Shown here: positions 24,557 to 37,167 of the stretch, piece after piece | Layout: each line of letters begins with the position of its first letter | Position numbering within the stretch: the stretch's first letter is position 1 | DNA from: Jaltomata sinuosa | Taxonomy: Eukaryota; Streptophyta; Magnoliopsida; Solanales; Solanaceae | DNA length: 64,000 nt | Reading direction: 5' to 3' | Assembly (NCBI GenBank): GCA_003996215.1 | Contig: QJPP01007521.1 | Location: 1-64,000, forward strand | The notes under the pieces: model-generated | Databases searched by the model: none | The model's input: the letters and a program-made list of their open reading frames with translations, nothing else | Told to the model about the DNA's origin: nothing | Made by a program: the position numbers and the translations under genes

Positions 24557-27500
24557 TTCTGATAACTAGACAATTGAAGTGTTCTAGTAAACTTTTTCCA
24601 TGAGTTTTATGTATTCCAGAACCTCTCAACTGGGAGAGTCAGAGGGATTGGTAAAGAATCAGGAGGTTTGTACATCTTGTTGAATAAGTCTTCTGTAAAT
24701 AAAGGTAGTAATGGCATGGACACATCAAAGCTAATGCATGTGGAGACCAATAAAGCTGATGAGACAATGTTGTGGCATAGGAGGCTTGGGAATCCTTCAC
24801 ATAATGTCTTCAAGAGATTGTCATTAGCTAAGGATAGGGAAATTAATTGTGTTAGTAATAAATGTATTGTTTGTTCTTTGGCAAAACAGACAAGGCTGGT
24901 ATTTCCATTATATGTTAATAGAAGTACCATAGTGTTTGATTTAGTGCATATGGATGTATGGGCCCTTATAGAACAACTACTCATCAAGGTGATAGATACT
25001 TTCTGAATCTAGTTGATGATTGTTCAAGAATTACGTGGTTGTATTTTCTTAAGCTGAAATCAGATGTTATAACAATTTTGAAGCATTTTCTATTGATGGT
25101 GAAAGCTCAGTTTGATTATTCAGTAAAGATACTCATATCATACAATGGGAGTGAGTTTTTTTAATAAAGAATGTAAAGGGCTATTTGATTCCTTGGGAAT
25201 AATACATGAAAGTAGTTGTCCACACACTCCACAATAGAATGGAATGGTGGAAAGAAAACATAGACATATCTTCTATGTAGCAAGGGTAATCAGGTTTCAA
25301 GGAGGCATTCCTATGAGATTTTAGGGAGAATGTGTTATGTTTGCAACTTATTTGATAATTAGACTACCAACTCTTCTGCTTCAAGGTAAGTCACCTCATG
25401 AAGTGTTACACAAGTAGAAATCTAAACTTGATCATCTCAGGACAATTGGTTGCTTGTGCTATGTAACCAATCTTGTTAAAAATGACAAGTTTTTCCCTAG
25501 AGAAACTACATGTGTCATGATGGGATATTCTTTAACTCAGAAGGGATATCTACTATATAATATCAGTGATAAAAGGTTGATGGTGAGAAGGGATGTGGTG
25601 TTCAAAAAGGAAATATTTTCTTTCAAAATGATGCAAGAATGTATTTGTCATTATTCCCAACCACACAGCTACCACCAACTAATCTTTATTTTGCCTTTCC
25701 TGATTCACAAATAACTACTTACCCTGCAGTAAGTCAAGCAAAAAATGTTGGTGAGATTCCAGATGGCGTTGACCATGAATTACCACTAGGAGATGATATA
25801 GTTGTAGCCGAGAAACATTTGAAACTCATGATCCTCAAACCTTAGTTGAGCCTGCAAATGTTCCAACTACCAGTGCTCTCGATATTCCTGTACCCACTGA
25901 GTCAAGGAGATCTAAGAGAACTGTGGTGACTCTAGCATGGCACTTAGATTATGTTTCTACTGCTAGGAAGCCAAAACAGCAGGAGGAGCATTCCTTTGTC
26001 TCATATCAACATATCCAACCATCATACAAAGCTTTATTGAGCAAGTTCTCAGTACCAGTTGAACCTAAATCCTATGAAGAGGCCATACATGATAAGAAGT
26101 GGGTAGCAGCAATGCAACAGGAACTACAGGAACTTGCAGACAATGGTACATGGGAGCTAGTTAGACCACCTACTGGAAAGCCTGTGATAGGATGCAAATA
26201 GGTATTTAAGATCAAATTCAAGGTGGATGGTGAAATTGAAAGATCAAAGCTAGGATAGTGGCCAAAGGATATAATCAAACTGCAGGAATTGACTACCAGG
26301 AGACTTTTTCACCAGTGGTGAAGAAGGTGATAGTAAGAACTGTCATTGCCTTAGCAGCTGCGCAAAATTAGTGCATCTACCAAATGGATGTATACAATGC
26401 TTTTCTGCACGGAGACCTATCTGAAGAAGTGTTTATGGAGATACCAAAAGGGTTACATGTTGAAGGGAAATAACTAATAGTGTGCAAGCTTGTTAAGTCT
26501 CTTTTTTGACTTAAACAAGCATCAAGACAGTGGAACTTCAAATTAACAAAAGCTTTATTAAGAACTAGCTACATACAGAGTCATTTGGATTACTCTTTAT
26601 TTACTAAGAAATAAAGATCTAGTCTTGTTATCATCTTAGTGTATGTAGATGATCTTCTCATCACTGGTAATAATGTAAAACTCATTCAGGAGACAAAGGA
26701 CATTTTGCATAGTTTCTTTAAAATCAAAGACTTGGGAGAATTTAGATTCTTTCTTGGGATTGAATTTAGTAGATCCAAGAAGGGAATCATCTTGAACCAA
26801 CAAAAGTACGCCATGGAGTTGCTTGCTGAGGATGGTATAAGAGGTGGAAATATGGCACTAACACCTTTGGAATGTAATATGAAACTCACCTCATTTGATC
26901 ATGATCAATATGGTGAGGAGGAGTTGTTTCAGGATATTCATCAGTACCAAAGGATGATTGGGAAGCTGTTGTATTTGACCATTACCAGGCCTGATATTGC
27001 CTACACTGCGCAGTCACTTAGTCAATTCTTGTAGAAGCCTAAGGTTCAGCATTGGAAGGCTGCTTTAAGGGTTCTTAGATATATCAAACATCAGCCAGGA
27101 TCGGGGTTCCCTATGTCTTCCAAAAGGACATGAAACTCACAGGATTTTGTGATGCTGATTGGGCAACCTTCCCCAATACTAGAAGATCTGTCACTGGGTA
27201 CTTATTAAAGCTGGGCAACTCTCTCATCTCTTGGAAATCTAAGAAACAGGCAACAATCTCAAGGAGTTCTGGAGAACAGAGTACATGAGTCTATCATGTC
27301 TTATTGGTGAGATTATGTGGGTGAATAATATGTGCAAGGAATTGGGCATTGAGCTTGAACAACCAGTTTCTGTTTTCTGTGATAGTAAAATAGCAATCCA
27401 AATTCCTATCAATCTAGTGTTCCATGAACGCACCAAACACATAAAAATCAATTGTCATTTCATCAGGGAAAGAGTGCAACAAGGACTTATCAAGACCATC

Positions 27501-27600
27501 CATGTTCCCACCAAAGAGAAACAAGACTAAGACCTTGGGAAGACTACAACATGAGTTCTTAATGTCCAAACAAGGATTTCTGAATGTCTTCAGTCCACCT
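24557..27600 (+). pseudogene. Copia gag-pol 3' part: pre-integrase, integrase, RT, RNase H (broken)
   Basis: The GAG-pre-integrase zinc segment has MLWHRRLGNPSHNVFKRLS (24770-24830) and the cysteines of NKCIVCSLAKQ. The integrase core begins at HMDVWGPYRTTTHQGDRYF in a shifted frame and continues LVDDCSRITWLYFLKLKSD. Its second catalytic Asp is Tyr (ISYNGSEFF, 25137-25160), and NGMVERKHRHI keeps the Glu. Reverse transcriptase starts near 26050 (EPKSYEEAIHDKKWVAAMQQE) and has an intact YVDDLLITGNN at 26641-26673. RNase H has CDADWA, TRRSVTGYLLKLGNSLISWK and SRSSGE (27150-27280). The end (27540-27610) matches the usual copia C-terminus ahead of the polypurine tract. At least ten stops or frame shifts are present. 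Confidence 0.9.
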
Positions 27601-27614
27601 AGTTTGAGGAGCAG

Positions 27615-27834
27615 TATTGAAGATAAGGATAATAGGATCACTTGAGTGAACTGCTGAGTTGTTTTCTTAGTACTAACAGAGAGTAGCAGTTATAACTATT
27701 TGTAGTTAGTTAGTTAGAGTAGTAGTCCACATGTAGCTTAGTGATTGGCAGATAGAGTAGAGTCGGTGCAATCTCTCTATATATTATAGCTTGTAAAATA
27801 TTACATTGATTATTCAATATCAAAATATCTGACA
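27615..27834 (+). repeat. Copia 3' LTR (short, about 220 bp)
   Basis: A purine-rich AGTTTGAGGAGCAG precedes TATTGAAGATAAGG, the usual copia LTR start TGTTGAAGA with one change. The segment contains a TATA-rich stretch (27775-27787) and ends near ATCTGACA at 27834. The right boundary is a judgement, because no second LTR is in the window. Confidence 0.6.
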
Positions 27835-27899
27835 TTTTCCAACTGCTCTCTTTATTTATGGCGATCTTCTTCTTCTCAATAATAGAACTCTGAATTCTT

Positions 27900-28700
27900 T
27901 ACAACACTATACCTTTCTTACAATAACTTGAAAATTGATAAAAGTAGCAGAAATTCAACCTCATTCACTTCTCCACAAGTAATCAAATTGGGACTAACTT
28001 CTTGTTAGTTGCAAAAGTTTCCTGATCTCAAAAGTCAGTCCATGATGACAGTCTTAGACCTTTCAGACAACCAAATTTATGAGACAATACCAAATTGGAT
28101 ACTGGATATTGGTGATGGAGTTCTCCATTACCTGAATCTTTCCTGCAATCAACTGGAGTACCTGGAACCACCTACAATGTTTCGAGCACTCTTGTAATCC
28201 TTGACTTGCATTCCTACAAGCTAAAGGGTGAACTACCAATTTAACCTTTTTTGTCCATCCTATATTTGGATTGATCAAGCAATAATTTCAACAATTCCAT
28301 CCCACTAGATATTGGTAATTCTCTTGCTCTTGTATGCTTTTCTTAAGTTGCAAATAATAGGCCCACTGGAAGGACACCTGAATCCATATGCAATGCCTTC
28401 TTCCCTCGAATTCCTGATTTCTCTAATAATGCCTTGAGTGAAATAATACCACAATGTCTATTGGGAAATAGTACAACTCTCAGGGTGCTGAATCTTAGGA
28501 ACAATACATTCAATGGTGTTATACCAGATTAATTTCCAATCGGCTGTGCTCTAAGAACCTTAGACCTCAATGAGAATACCTTACAAGGAAAGCCGCCAAG
28601 GTTGCTGGTGAACTATGACTGTTGGAGGTCCTGAATGTCGAAAATAACAGACTTGTTGATAGTTTCCCCTTCATGTTGAAAAACTCATCCAGTCTTAGAG
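27900..28700 (+). pseudogene. Truncated receptor-like protein (LRR) pseudogene
   Basis: This segment aligns along its length with 45137-45937 of the intact receptor-like protein gene at 43632-46736, at high similarity by eye. It covers the middle and later LRRs: for example TVLDLSDNQIYETIPNWILDI matches the LDLSDNQIQGPIPNWIWEI stretch of the gene. Stops (for example TTCTTAAG near 28345 and GATTAATTT near 28525) and small indels break the frame. The similarity stops abruptly after AACTCATCCAGTCTTAGAG at about 28700. The 5' half, island domain, C-terminal repeats and membrane segment are absent. It lies in the same orientation as the intact gene, consistent with an old tandem array disrupted by transposons. 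Confidence 0.85.
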
Positions 28701-29746
28701 GTTGTTTGTGGGAAGAACAAGAACATCTTCTTTACCACCAAAAATGGTAACATAAGACCCTTCTTATTGTCCTGGGATTATCATCTCATAATTAATTTAT
28801 CCCACTTGAGAGATGGGATAAAATAATTCAAAGTTGAATGAGATAAAGTGGGGTATTTCTGAATAATATTTTTCACAACAAGAACCAATGTATTGTATTG
28901 CAACAAATAAATAATATTTTATTAATTTAAAAGAACCATTTCCAAGTTATATATAATAAGATATTGACTATTTCTATACAGAGCTATATAAAAATGTAGG
29001 ATAACTAGTTATATAATAAAAACAAAGTTTTGGGGAGTTTTTGACTCTTGGGGGCCTAAAGAGTGACTTTATCCTTGATCCACCCATGGCAGTAAGAACT
29101 CCAACCTATATTGTACCAGAAGTCTTATCAAGAAAAAAGTACTATGAAAAGATATGATAATGATCTATGGAAGAAAACTTCAATTAATGCAATAATCTGT
29201 TAGCTTAAACATCAAAATATATGTTATTATTTGAATGTGAAGGTGGAATATGTTTGGACTTGAAGAGTCAATTATATGTGATGATGGTTGGTGCTTACCC
29301 TCTTAATAATCCTAATGACACCATAGAACTCTTGGTTTTCCTTCTGTGTCTCAATCCTTACTTCTTAAGAGGGATTCAGTTGAAACAATTGTTAAACATT
29401 GCTTCATAATATGACGCTTCAAATTATCTTTTCTAAAGCAATACTCCAAACGACATTGTTAACAAACTTCAGTGTCCTTTATCAGTTGTTTCTCACTGCC
29501 TTGGTGTAAACTTTAAATGTAAATTGTATCATTATAATAATCTTTCTCAATAGCTTCAACCATAATATTCTTTTACTCTCTTTAACTTACTCAATATTTT
29601 CATTGTAACAAATGATTATTGGATAATGATTGAAAGAATTATTAGCATGTATTCTTTCTAGCATCTTACGTGATAAAGAAGAATTTCATGTTGATTATTA
29701 TATCTAGCTCTTTCAGGGACAAGCTATTCTATTGTATTATTACTCA
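28701..29746. other. AT-rich intergenic stretch, no gene seen
   Basis: I see no recognisable gene between the receptor-like pseudogene and element D. The 62-residue ORF at 29221-29409 has no features I can identify. A stretch at about 28760-28835 with TGGGATTATC, TTTATCCCA and GGGATAAAAT could be a small degraded MITE, but I cannot define its ends. Confidence 0.5.
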
Positions 29747-30162
29747 AGTAATGTCACGACCCAGACTGCCGCGAGTGGCACTCACCCAATCCCCGGATGA
29801 GCGAACCAATAGAACTCGACCCTTAGCATAGCCTAACAGCTTAAAACCAGTGTGCAAAAAAAAAACTAGCGATAATTAACCAAAATCAAACCAACTATAA
29901 TAAATAACCTGCGGAAAAATCCCCTAGGACCTGAAGGTCATCGTACCAAAATGCTACCAAATCTAGAGTACGGGGATGTAACTCTAAAATAAGCAATAGT
30001 CTAAGCCCGAAACAAGTGGGCTACAACCAATAAGAAAGAAACCAAGGCAGCTCGATCGAACAGCTCACCCTTGATGTCTTGAAGTGTCAGGACTACAGGT
30101 GAGGTCGTGCGTCAACCGCCAGAAGATTTCATGTACTCACAAGAGAAACGCAAGTGCAGTAT

Positions 30163-30185
30163 CAGTACACAACCACCGTGTACTG
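30163..30185 (-). other. LTR hairpin (element D 3' LTR)
   Basis: CAGTACAC and GTGTACTG form a perfect 8-bp stem with loop AACCACC. It is 411 nt from the LTR 3' end. Confidence 0.65.
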
Positions 30186-30579
30186 GTGGGATCATCAACC
30201 AGTTCCAAATAAATAGTATATGAACAGTACAAAAGTCAAGTAATAGTACAGGAAACATGTAAACAAGCCAACAGGTAATTCTAGACTACAAGTCTCTCCC
30301 TAGCTTATCCCCACATGTAATCCATTTTCACAGCTATGATCAAAAATCCACAATAAACAATAATTATACCGTATTGCATATTCCAGACTCACCCTGGATC
30401 CCCTCTAGACAACACCTAAGTGTCAAACATATAACTCGGTCTACACCAAGACCAACTTATAAATCAATATGATGATAACCCGGCCACTCAAGGACCATAT
30501 GCACAATCAAAAATCATAAACACAACCCGGTCCACTCAGGGAACCATTAGTAAAAATGCAACAATACAATAAAGTAAAC

Positions 30580-30735
30580 CTGTACCAGGCGTGGTATCCT
30601 AGCCAACCAGTCAGTATTTCCCGTACCAAGCATGGTACCTGAGCCAACCGTTAGTATATCCCATACCAGGCGTGGTACCCGAGCCAACCATTAGTATACC
30701 CATAACAGGCGTGGTACCCGAGCCAATCGAATGTC
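30580..30735. repeat. GGTACC-type tandem array in D 3' LTR
   Basis: There are four units of about 39 bp with core CAGGCGTGGTACCCGAGCC. The D 5' LTR has the matching four units at 37992-38145. Confidence 0.85.
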
Positions 30736-32049
30736 ACATAAATTCACAGTCACAAACAACGAACAATCAGCACTTGTAAACCTACAAGCAATAACACCTA
30801 GTTCATTTCACAAGACTGAAAACATGACTTTTGCACATTCCTAAATCATTCTCTAAGCAATGCACACCATACAAATAATTAGATAAGGGTATACAAATAT
30901 ACAATGCATACAGGAATCAATAAGCATCACCTACCTCGAATAATCAAGCTCTACAGTGCCGGAGCTTTCCCTTTGTCAGGATCCCTTTCTTGTTCTTGGT
31001 CTAGAAACAAACACATAAATACTATAGTTAATTAACTGGCTTAAATTACTGAAATTATACAAAATCCTAATCCCCAGGCCAAACCATGATCATCCCAACC
31101 CTTTCTGGGCTTTCCCGCCATTAATTCGCCTAAAATTCTCATTTATACCGATACATTTAGAGAATTTAAGCTTGGTGATCATTACTCATTAACTATAAAC
31201 AATACCCAAGAACTCTAGCATCCTAGAATTCCCCTTTTTCCCTTGATTCTACAATCCTAGGTTATCCTAAACCTTTCTCTAAGTCCACCCCAATAATTTT
31301 GTAGCATAGGAAAGACATTACGGAGTTTGGGGAGTAGAATCCTTACCTTTAGGACAAAATATGGTGAAAATGGATGGAAATCACCCAAAATAACCCCCTT
31401 CTTCTCCCAAAACATTTTGAAGAAAATCTGAACTGTTTTGGGGAATTTTCTACATCAAATCCCATCGCGCTCTGCTATAGTAGTCTGCTCCGCTATAGTG
31501 GTACCGCCATAGCAGAGTCGACCGCTATGGCGGAGGCTGACCGATGTTGACTTCCGCTGTAGCGGTATTTTCTCTACTACGGTGGAGGTTGCTATGGAAG
31601 AGTGTCAACCTCTATGATGGTTGACACGGGACATAAAGTTTTAAAGTCCTCAAAATTTGTCCATTTTACAATACTCTTATTTTTTTGACATTCCGGAATA
31701 ACCACTTCACGTCAACCTCGATTCCGGGAGTTCTACTTACCCGAATTCAATTCCGAAAAGTCCCCCAGACTCCTTTATGTCATGGATAAATGGAAAACTA
31801 TCTCAAATCAAGACGTTTAACCCAATCCTTACCCGTATTACCCTAAACCATACCTCGCTACAAAATCAATCGAGACTAGCCTAGCCCAGAATTTTAAACT
31901 CCCAAACTCGGAGTTTTCTAACTCTAAGAATTATCATGAATGGTTCACCCGTAATGACGAACCCGATCACTATAACAGATACTAATTTACCCATTGTTCA
32001 TCCCCGAATGATCAAACCCAAAAATACGAAAAGTAAAGAGCAAAAAGAG

Positions 32050-35000
32050 TAGTACCTGTATCCTCAAACAGGTGAGGGTACTTGTCCCGCATGTCCTTCT
32101 CGGTTTCCTAAGTGGCTTTCTCAACCGAATGATATTTCCATTGAACCTTTACCATACTGATCACCTTTGTCCTCAATTTCCAAACATCCCGGTCAAGAAT
32201 CAAAACTAATTCTTCTTCATAGCGAAGATCCTTATCAAATAACACCTCATCCCACTTGATGATGTAGTCCTCATCCCCATGGTATTGCTTCAGCATGGAT
32301 ACATGGAATGTCGGATGGACACCTAACAGACTAGGCGGCAGTGCTAATCTATAAGCCACTGGCCCTACGATCTCAAGAACTTCAAACTGTCCGATGAACC
32401 GAGGGATGAGCTTGCCCATCTTACCAAAATGCATAACTCCCTTCATTGGTGACACTTTCAACAATACCTGCTCACCAATTTGAAATTCCATGTCCCTTAC
32501 CTTGTGATCCCCATATTCCTTCTGCCTGCTTTGGGCAGCTAGCAACTTGGTTTGAATGCCTCTTACCTTTTTTGTGCTTCTCTTACCAAGTCTACGCCCA
32601 AAGGCTTTACCTCGCCTTCCTCAAACCACCCTATAGGTGACCTAAAACTCCTCACATACAGAGTCTCGAACGGTGTCATGTCGATACTAGAGTGGCAGCT
32701 ATTGTTGTATGAGAACTCACACAATGGTAGAAACTGGTCTCAATGACCCTCGAAGTCAATCACACATGCTCTCAGCATGTCCTCCAATACCTGAATCATC
32801 CTCTCTGACTGACCATTAATCTGAGGATGGAAGGTTGTACTAAAGGTGAGCTGAGTGCCCAACTCCTCATGCAACTTACCCCAAAACTTGGAGGTAAACT
32901 GCGTACCTCTGTATAAAATAGTGGACAGTGGCACCCCATGCAATCTCACAACCTCTTTCACGTAGATATTAGCCAATTGCTGTGAATTGTAATCCACCCT
33001 GACCAGAATGAAGTGAGCTGACTTGGTCAGCCTGTCAACAATGACCCAAATAGAGTCATACTTCCCCAAAGTCTTGGGGAGACCCACCATAAAATCCATG
33101 GCTATCCATTCCCACTCCTACTCTGGAATTGACATTCTTTGAAGTAGTCCTGCAGGCTTTTGGTGTTCATACTTGACCTGCTGACAATTATGACACTTGG
33201 ACACAAAATCCGCTATGTCCCTTTTCATTCGAGGCCACCAATAAAGTTGCCTCAAATTTCTGTACATCTTGGTTATACCCGGATGAATCGAATACCGCGA
33301 ACCATGAGCCTCTGCCAACACCTTCTGAATCATGTCATCAACCCCAGGAACACAAACCCTTCCTCTAAAATTTAACACACTACCAGAATCCAATGTGGCA
33401 TCCTCGGACTCTCTAAATATTGCCTTGCTCCGAAGCCTGCTCAACTGTGAATCCTGAAACTGTTTGGCCTTTATCTCCTCTATGAAAGTGGATTTGACCT
33501 CAATATTGGACAATACCCCACCTTGTTCTGAAATACCCAAGTGTATGAACTTAGATTACAATGCCTGAATCTCCTTAACAAGTGGTCGTTTGGACACCCC
33601 TAAACAAGCCAAACTGCCAATGCTAACTGTTTTCTGGTTCAATGTGTCTGCCACCACATTAACCTTACTCGGATGGTACTGAATGGTCACATTATAGTCC
33701 TTTAACAACTCCATCCACCTTCTCTGCCATAGTTTTAAGTCTTTCTGAGTGAAGACATGTTGCAGACTGCGATGGTCGGTGAACACCTCACACTTGACTC
33801 CATAAAGATAGTGTCTCCAAATCTTGAGTGCAAACACCGCCACTGCCAACTCCAAATCGTGAGTCGGATAGTTTCTCTCATGCACCTTCAACTTTCTAGA
33901 AGCATAGGCTATCACATTCATATCCTGCATCATCACAGCACTCAAACAAGAATGTGAAGCGTCACAATAAACAATAAAGTCCTTACCTTCAACCGGCAAA
34001 GACAAAATAGGAGTCGCGGTCAGAAGTGTCTTGAGCTTTTGGAAGCTCTCCGCACACTTGTTGGACCACACAAACGGTATGTCTTTCTGTGTCAACCTTG
34101 TCAGGTGAGTAGCAATAGATGCAAAATCTTTGACGAACCTACGATAGTAGCTTGCAAGTCCCACAAAACTTCTCACCTCAGTCACCGAGCTAGGCCAGAC
34201 CTAACTCTTGACTGCCTCAATCTTCTGGGGATCTACCATCACCCCCTGTTCTGACACTATATTCCCCAAAAATGCGACCGAAGTCAACCAAACTCACACT
34301 TGGGGAACTTTGCATAAAGCTTTTGACATCTCAAAATGTCCAACACTATACGGACATGTTCAGCATGCTCCTCCCTACTCTTGGAGTAGATCAAAATATC
34401 ATCAATAAAAATGATGACGAACAAATCCAAGTAAGGTTTAAATACCCCATTCATCAAACTCATGAATGTTGCTGGTGCATTGGTCAACCCAAATGGCATC
34501 ACTAAGAACTCGTAATGTCTATACCGAGTCCGAAAAGCAGTCTTAGGAATGTCCTCAGGCCTAATCTTTAACTGATGATATCCCGACCTCAAGTCAATTT
34601 TTGAAAACACAGATGCACCCTGTAACTGGTCAAAAAGATCATCAATACGGGGTAAAGGGTACTTATTCCGGATGGTGACCTTGTTCAATTGCTTGTAATC
34701 TATGCACATCCGCATACTACTATCCTTTTTTTTCACAAACAAGACTGGAGCACCCCAAGGCGAAGCACTGGGACGGATAAATCCCTTATCTAGGAGTTCC
34801 TGAAGCTGAGACTTAAGCTCCCTTAACTCTGTCGGAGCCATAGGATAAGGAGGGATAGAAATTGGGCGAGTGCCCGGCTCTAAGTCAATACAGAAATTGA
34901 TATCCCTGTCCGGAGGCATACCAGGAAAATCTGCTGGAAATACCTCTCGCAACTATGAAACAATTGAAACTGACTCAATAGATGGGGACTCCACACTATC

Positions 35001-35555
35001 ATCCCGGAGATGAGCCAAAAATCCTAGACACCCCTTCCCCACTAGCTTTCTAGCCTGAACAAACGATATCACCTTGATCGGCTTGGCCCTGTACACTACT
35101 TTCCACTCTAGCCTATCCTTACTCAGAATTTCTAGAGCCATAGACTTGGTGTTACAATTCAACACATCATGATAAGGGGATAACCAGGTCATGCCCAAAA
35201 TGACGTCGAAGTCTACCATATCCAGAATTACCAAGTCTACCCCAGTATGCAACCCCACAAACACAATAGAATAATTACGATAAACATGAGTCACAATCAC
35301 CGACTCTCTAACTGGGGTAGAAATATGGATAGGGTAATCAAGGATATCACAAGTCAAATCCAGACCCATAGCAAATTTCACAGACACATATGAATATGTA
35401 GAACCTGAGTCAAAAAGTACCGAAGCCATCCCATCACAAACAAGAATAGTACCTGTGATCACTGTGTCTGATGCCTCAGCCTCGGACCTTCCTAGAAATG
35501 TGTAACAGTGAGCCCGATCATCAATCCGAGCAACTTTCTTGGCTGGGTGAGCCAC
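32050..35555 (-). pseudogene. Element D pol (PR, RT, RNase H, IN, chromodomain), broken
   Basis: Pol of D is the best preserved of the nest on this strand. Retropepsin (34953-35555) has an intact SVLFDSGSTYSYVS and VDFDVILGMTWLSPYH. Reverse transcriptase (about 34280-34950) has GAPVLFVKKKDSSMRMCIDY, SKIDLRSGYHQLKI and FIDDILIYSKSREEH, so its active site is kept. RNase H (33556-34185) has VYCDASHSCLSAVMMQ and TDHRSLQHVF. Integrase has its HHCC segment at about 33130-33330 (HPGITKMYRNLRQ, CHNCQQVK), then the core at 32740-33099. There MDFMVGLP and NGQSERMIQVLE keep the first Asp and the Glu, but the second Asp is Tyr (TILYRGTQFTS). The C-terminus (32108-32545) has FHVSMLKQYHGD and a chromodomain-like VWKLRTKVISMVKVQWKYHS. 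Stops or frame breaks separate the main blocks. Confidence 0.92.
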
Positions 35556-36947
35556 ACCCCTACCCGCGCCGCCGTTTCCTCTGTCTCCCTAGCCTCCCTG
35601 AAAGTTACCTCGCCCACTTTGTAGACGACCTCTAGCATGACTATATCTACCTGCCGAGACCATAGCCTTAGACTGTTGTTGAACCTGATTACCAGTCTGC
35701 CTGTGAGGGCACTCCCTCTTAAAAAGGCCCAAATCACCACAATGGAAACAACCACGATCAAGTGTAGGCCTGCTGGCAGAGTATAGGAAGCTCCCTGGCC
35801 TCTAGGAGCTGAAAACTACTGATTAGCTCCCGAACGACCGTCTGTAGCAGCTGGCAGAGTTGACTGAATAGGATGGGCTGAGTATATCTGCTGATTCTGG
35901 CCCCTGGAGTATGAGCCACTATAATTTCCCTCATTCCGAGGCTTCTTGGATAAAACTTTAGCCTGCCTCGCTTGCTTGATCCCTCAAGTTTCTTTACATA
36001 ATCTGCCACTTCATTGAAGCCTTTCCCTGATGAAGTCATTTGCACAGACAATACCTAAAGCTCAGTATTCAAACCCTTTACAAATGATCGAACCCGCTCC
36101 TCCTCGGAACCCAATAACTGTGTAGAAAAATGAGGCAAAGCGTGAAACTTAGCCTCATAAGCAGAGACCGACATGCTTACATGTTCTAAATTCAAGAACT
36201 CATCATTTTTCCTATGTCTTAGAGTACGGGGTACATACTTCTCTAAGAAAAGAGCGTGAAACTTTTCCCAAGTCAGTGGGGGCAAAATAGATGATCGACA
36301 TTCCACATGAGATCTCCACCACTGCTTGGCATCACCCTGAAACTGAAATGTGACGAACTCAACCCCATGTTGTTGCACAATCTCCAGATTGTGCAGCCTC
36401 TCATAGAAATCCAATATGAACTCATAAGCATCTTCCCTATCAGTACCCTGAAATGTGGGAGGTTTCAGCTTGAGAAACTTGGTCAGCATCTCATGTTCAC
36501 TTCCTGTCATTACCGGACCTAGCATTGGCCCGAAGAAATCACCGGTGCCTGAAGCTGCATCCATCCTAGGAGTCATAGTAGCTACTAGCTGAGTGCCCAG
36601 AGCCTGATTTGCAACACTCACGGGGGTGGCTCCGGCACCAACCAAACCACTCAAGAAGTTCCAAGCCTGCTGAAATGCTTCGGGCGTCATAGAGGGAAGG
36701 CCTGCACCTCCAGTCGGTGTTGCCTCTGCTTACGCCCCATCATCCTTCACAACAACTTCCACATCTTTGACAACCTATTCCTGAGGGGGGGAGGGGTTGC
36801 TTCTCGCGTTCCTGCAGCAACTTCAGCTCCACCCCTAGCGGGTGTGGCTCTACCTCGACCTCTGTCCCTACCCCTGCCCCTACCTCTGACAGCCCGACCC
36901 ACTGCTGGGATCGCCACTCTAGCTCCATTGTTCCTGGTGTTAACCAT
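35556..36947 (-). pseudogene. Element D gag, broken
   Basis: The start is placed at the methionine ending at 36947, giving MVNTRNNGARVAIPAVGR followed by an RG-rich basic tail. It is the same start as in E and lies about 200 nt from the PBS. A frame change leads to the capsid block MTPEAFQQAWNFLSGLVGAG, then DREDAYEFILDFYERLHNL and WEKFHALFLEKYVPRTLRHR (36055-36690). A further break leads to a zinc-knuckle region near 35700-35760 (CFHCGDLGLFKRECPHRQT), where the His of the CCHC knuckle is replaced by Leu. The protein would form the particle shell, but frame breaks prevent a full product. Confidence 0.87.
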
Positions 36948-37150
36948 CTGCGGACAGAAGAGTGGAAAAGAATCGAATACCAATTTGTATCACCAAATAC
37001 CAATTGGAATCAAGTTACAGCACGAAGGAAGAAAGAAGAGATATTTTTCCTAAAGTCCTATAGCCTTCCTCAGAGAAGTACAGACGTCTCTGTACCGTTC
37101 CGCAAGACTGTACTAGAGCTGTTTTGGTACGATGAGATCAATGAACCTAG

Positions 37151-37163
37151 GACTCTGATACCA
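37151..37163 (-). other. Element D primer-binding site
   Basis: The minus strand reads TGGTATCAGAGTC, a near-perfect tRNA-iMet primer site, four bases inside the LTR. Confidence 0.9.
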
Positions 37164-37167
37164 TCTT

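Larger units (their letters stand above)
22552..27834 (+). mobile_element. Ty1/copia element, 3' part, interrupted by solo LTR S3
   Basis: The protein order GAG-pre-integrase, integrase, reverse transcriptase, RNase H is that of Ty1/copia. The element is split by B on its left (its 5' part should lie left of the window) and by S3. At the S3 junction the coding sense is continuous: 22552-22608 reads LINVLVVPDF-stop-YDLLSV and resumes at 24557 with LITRQLKC, once the AGTGT duplication is counted once. It ends in a short 3' LTR. It is the oldest recognisable host of the left nest. Confidence 0.88.
29752..31977 (-). repeat. Element D 3' LTR
   Basis: On the plus strand it runs from TGTCACGACCC to GATCACTATAACA, about 2226 bp. 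It includes a GGTACC-type array (30580-30735, four units of about 39 bp), a palindrome array of CCGCTATAGCGG type (31467-31622) and the hairpin at 30163-30185. Confidence 0.92.

Noticed and set aside
28760..28835. Possible small MITE with TGGGATTATC and GGGATAAAAT words
   Set aside because: No clear terminal inverted repeat or TSD could be defined.
29221..29409. A 62-residue ORF in AT-rich sequence
   Set aside because: No recognisable domain or support, and no paralog in the window.
29706..29725. A 17-bp match (CTTTCAGGGACAAGCT region) to the receptor-like protein gene at about 44464
   Set aside because: Similarity does not extend on either side, so it may be chance or too decayed to support a second fragment.
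32050..36947. Possible endogenous pararetrovirus (caulimovirus) because of RT and RNase H
   Set aside because: There is an integrase with HHCC and DDE-region motifs, two LTRs and a TSD, and a chromodomain-like tail, so it is a Ty3/gypsy retrotransposon.
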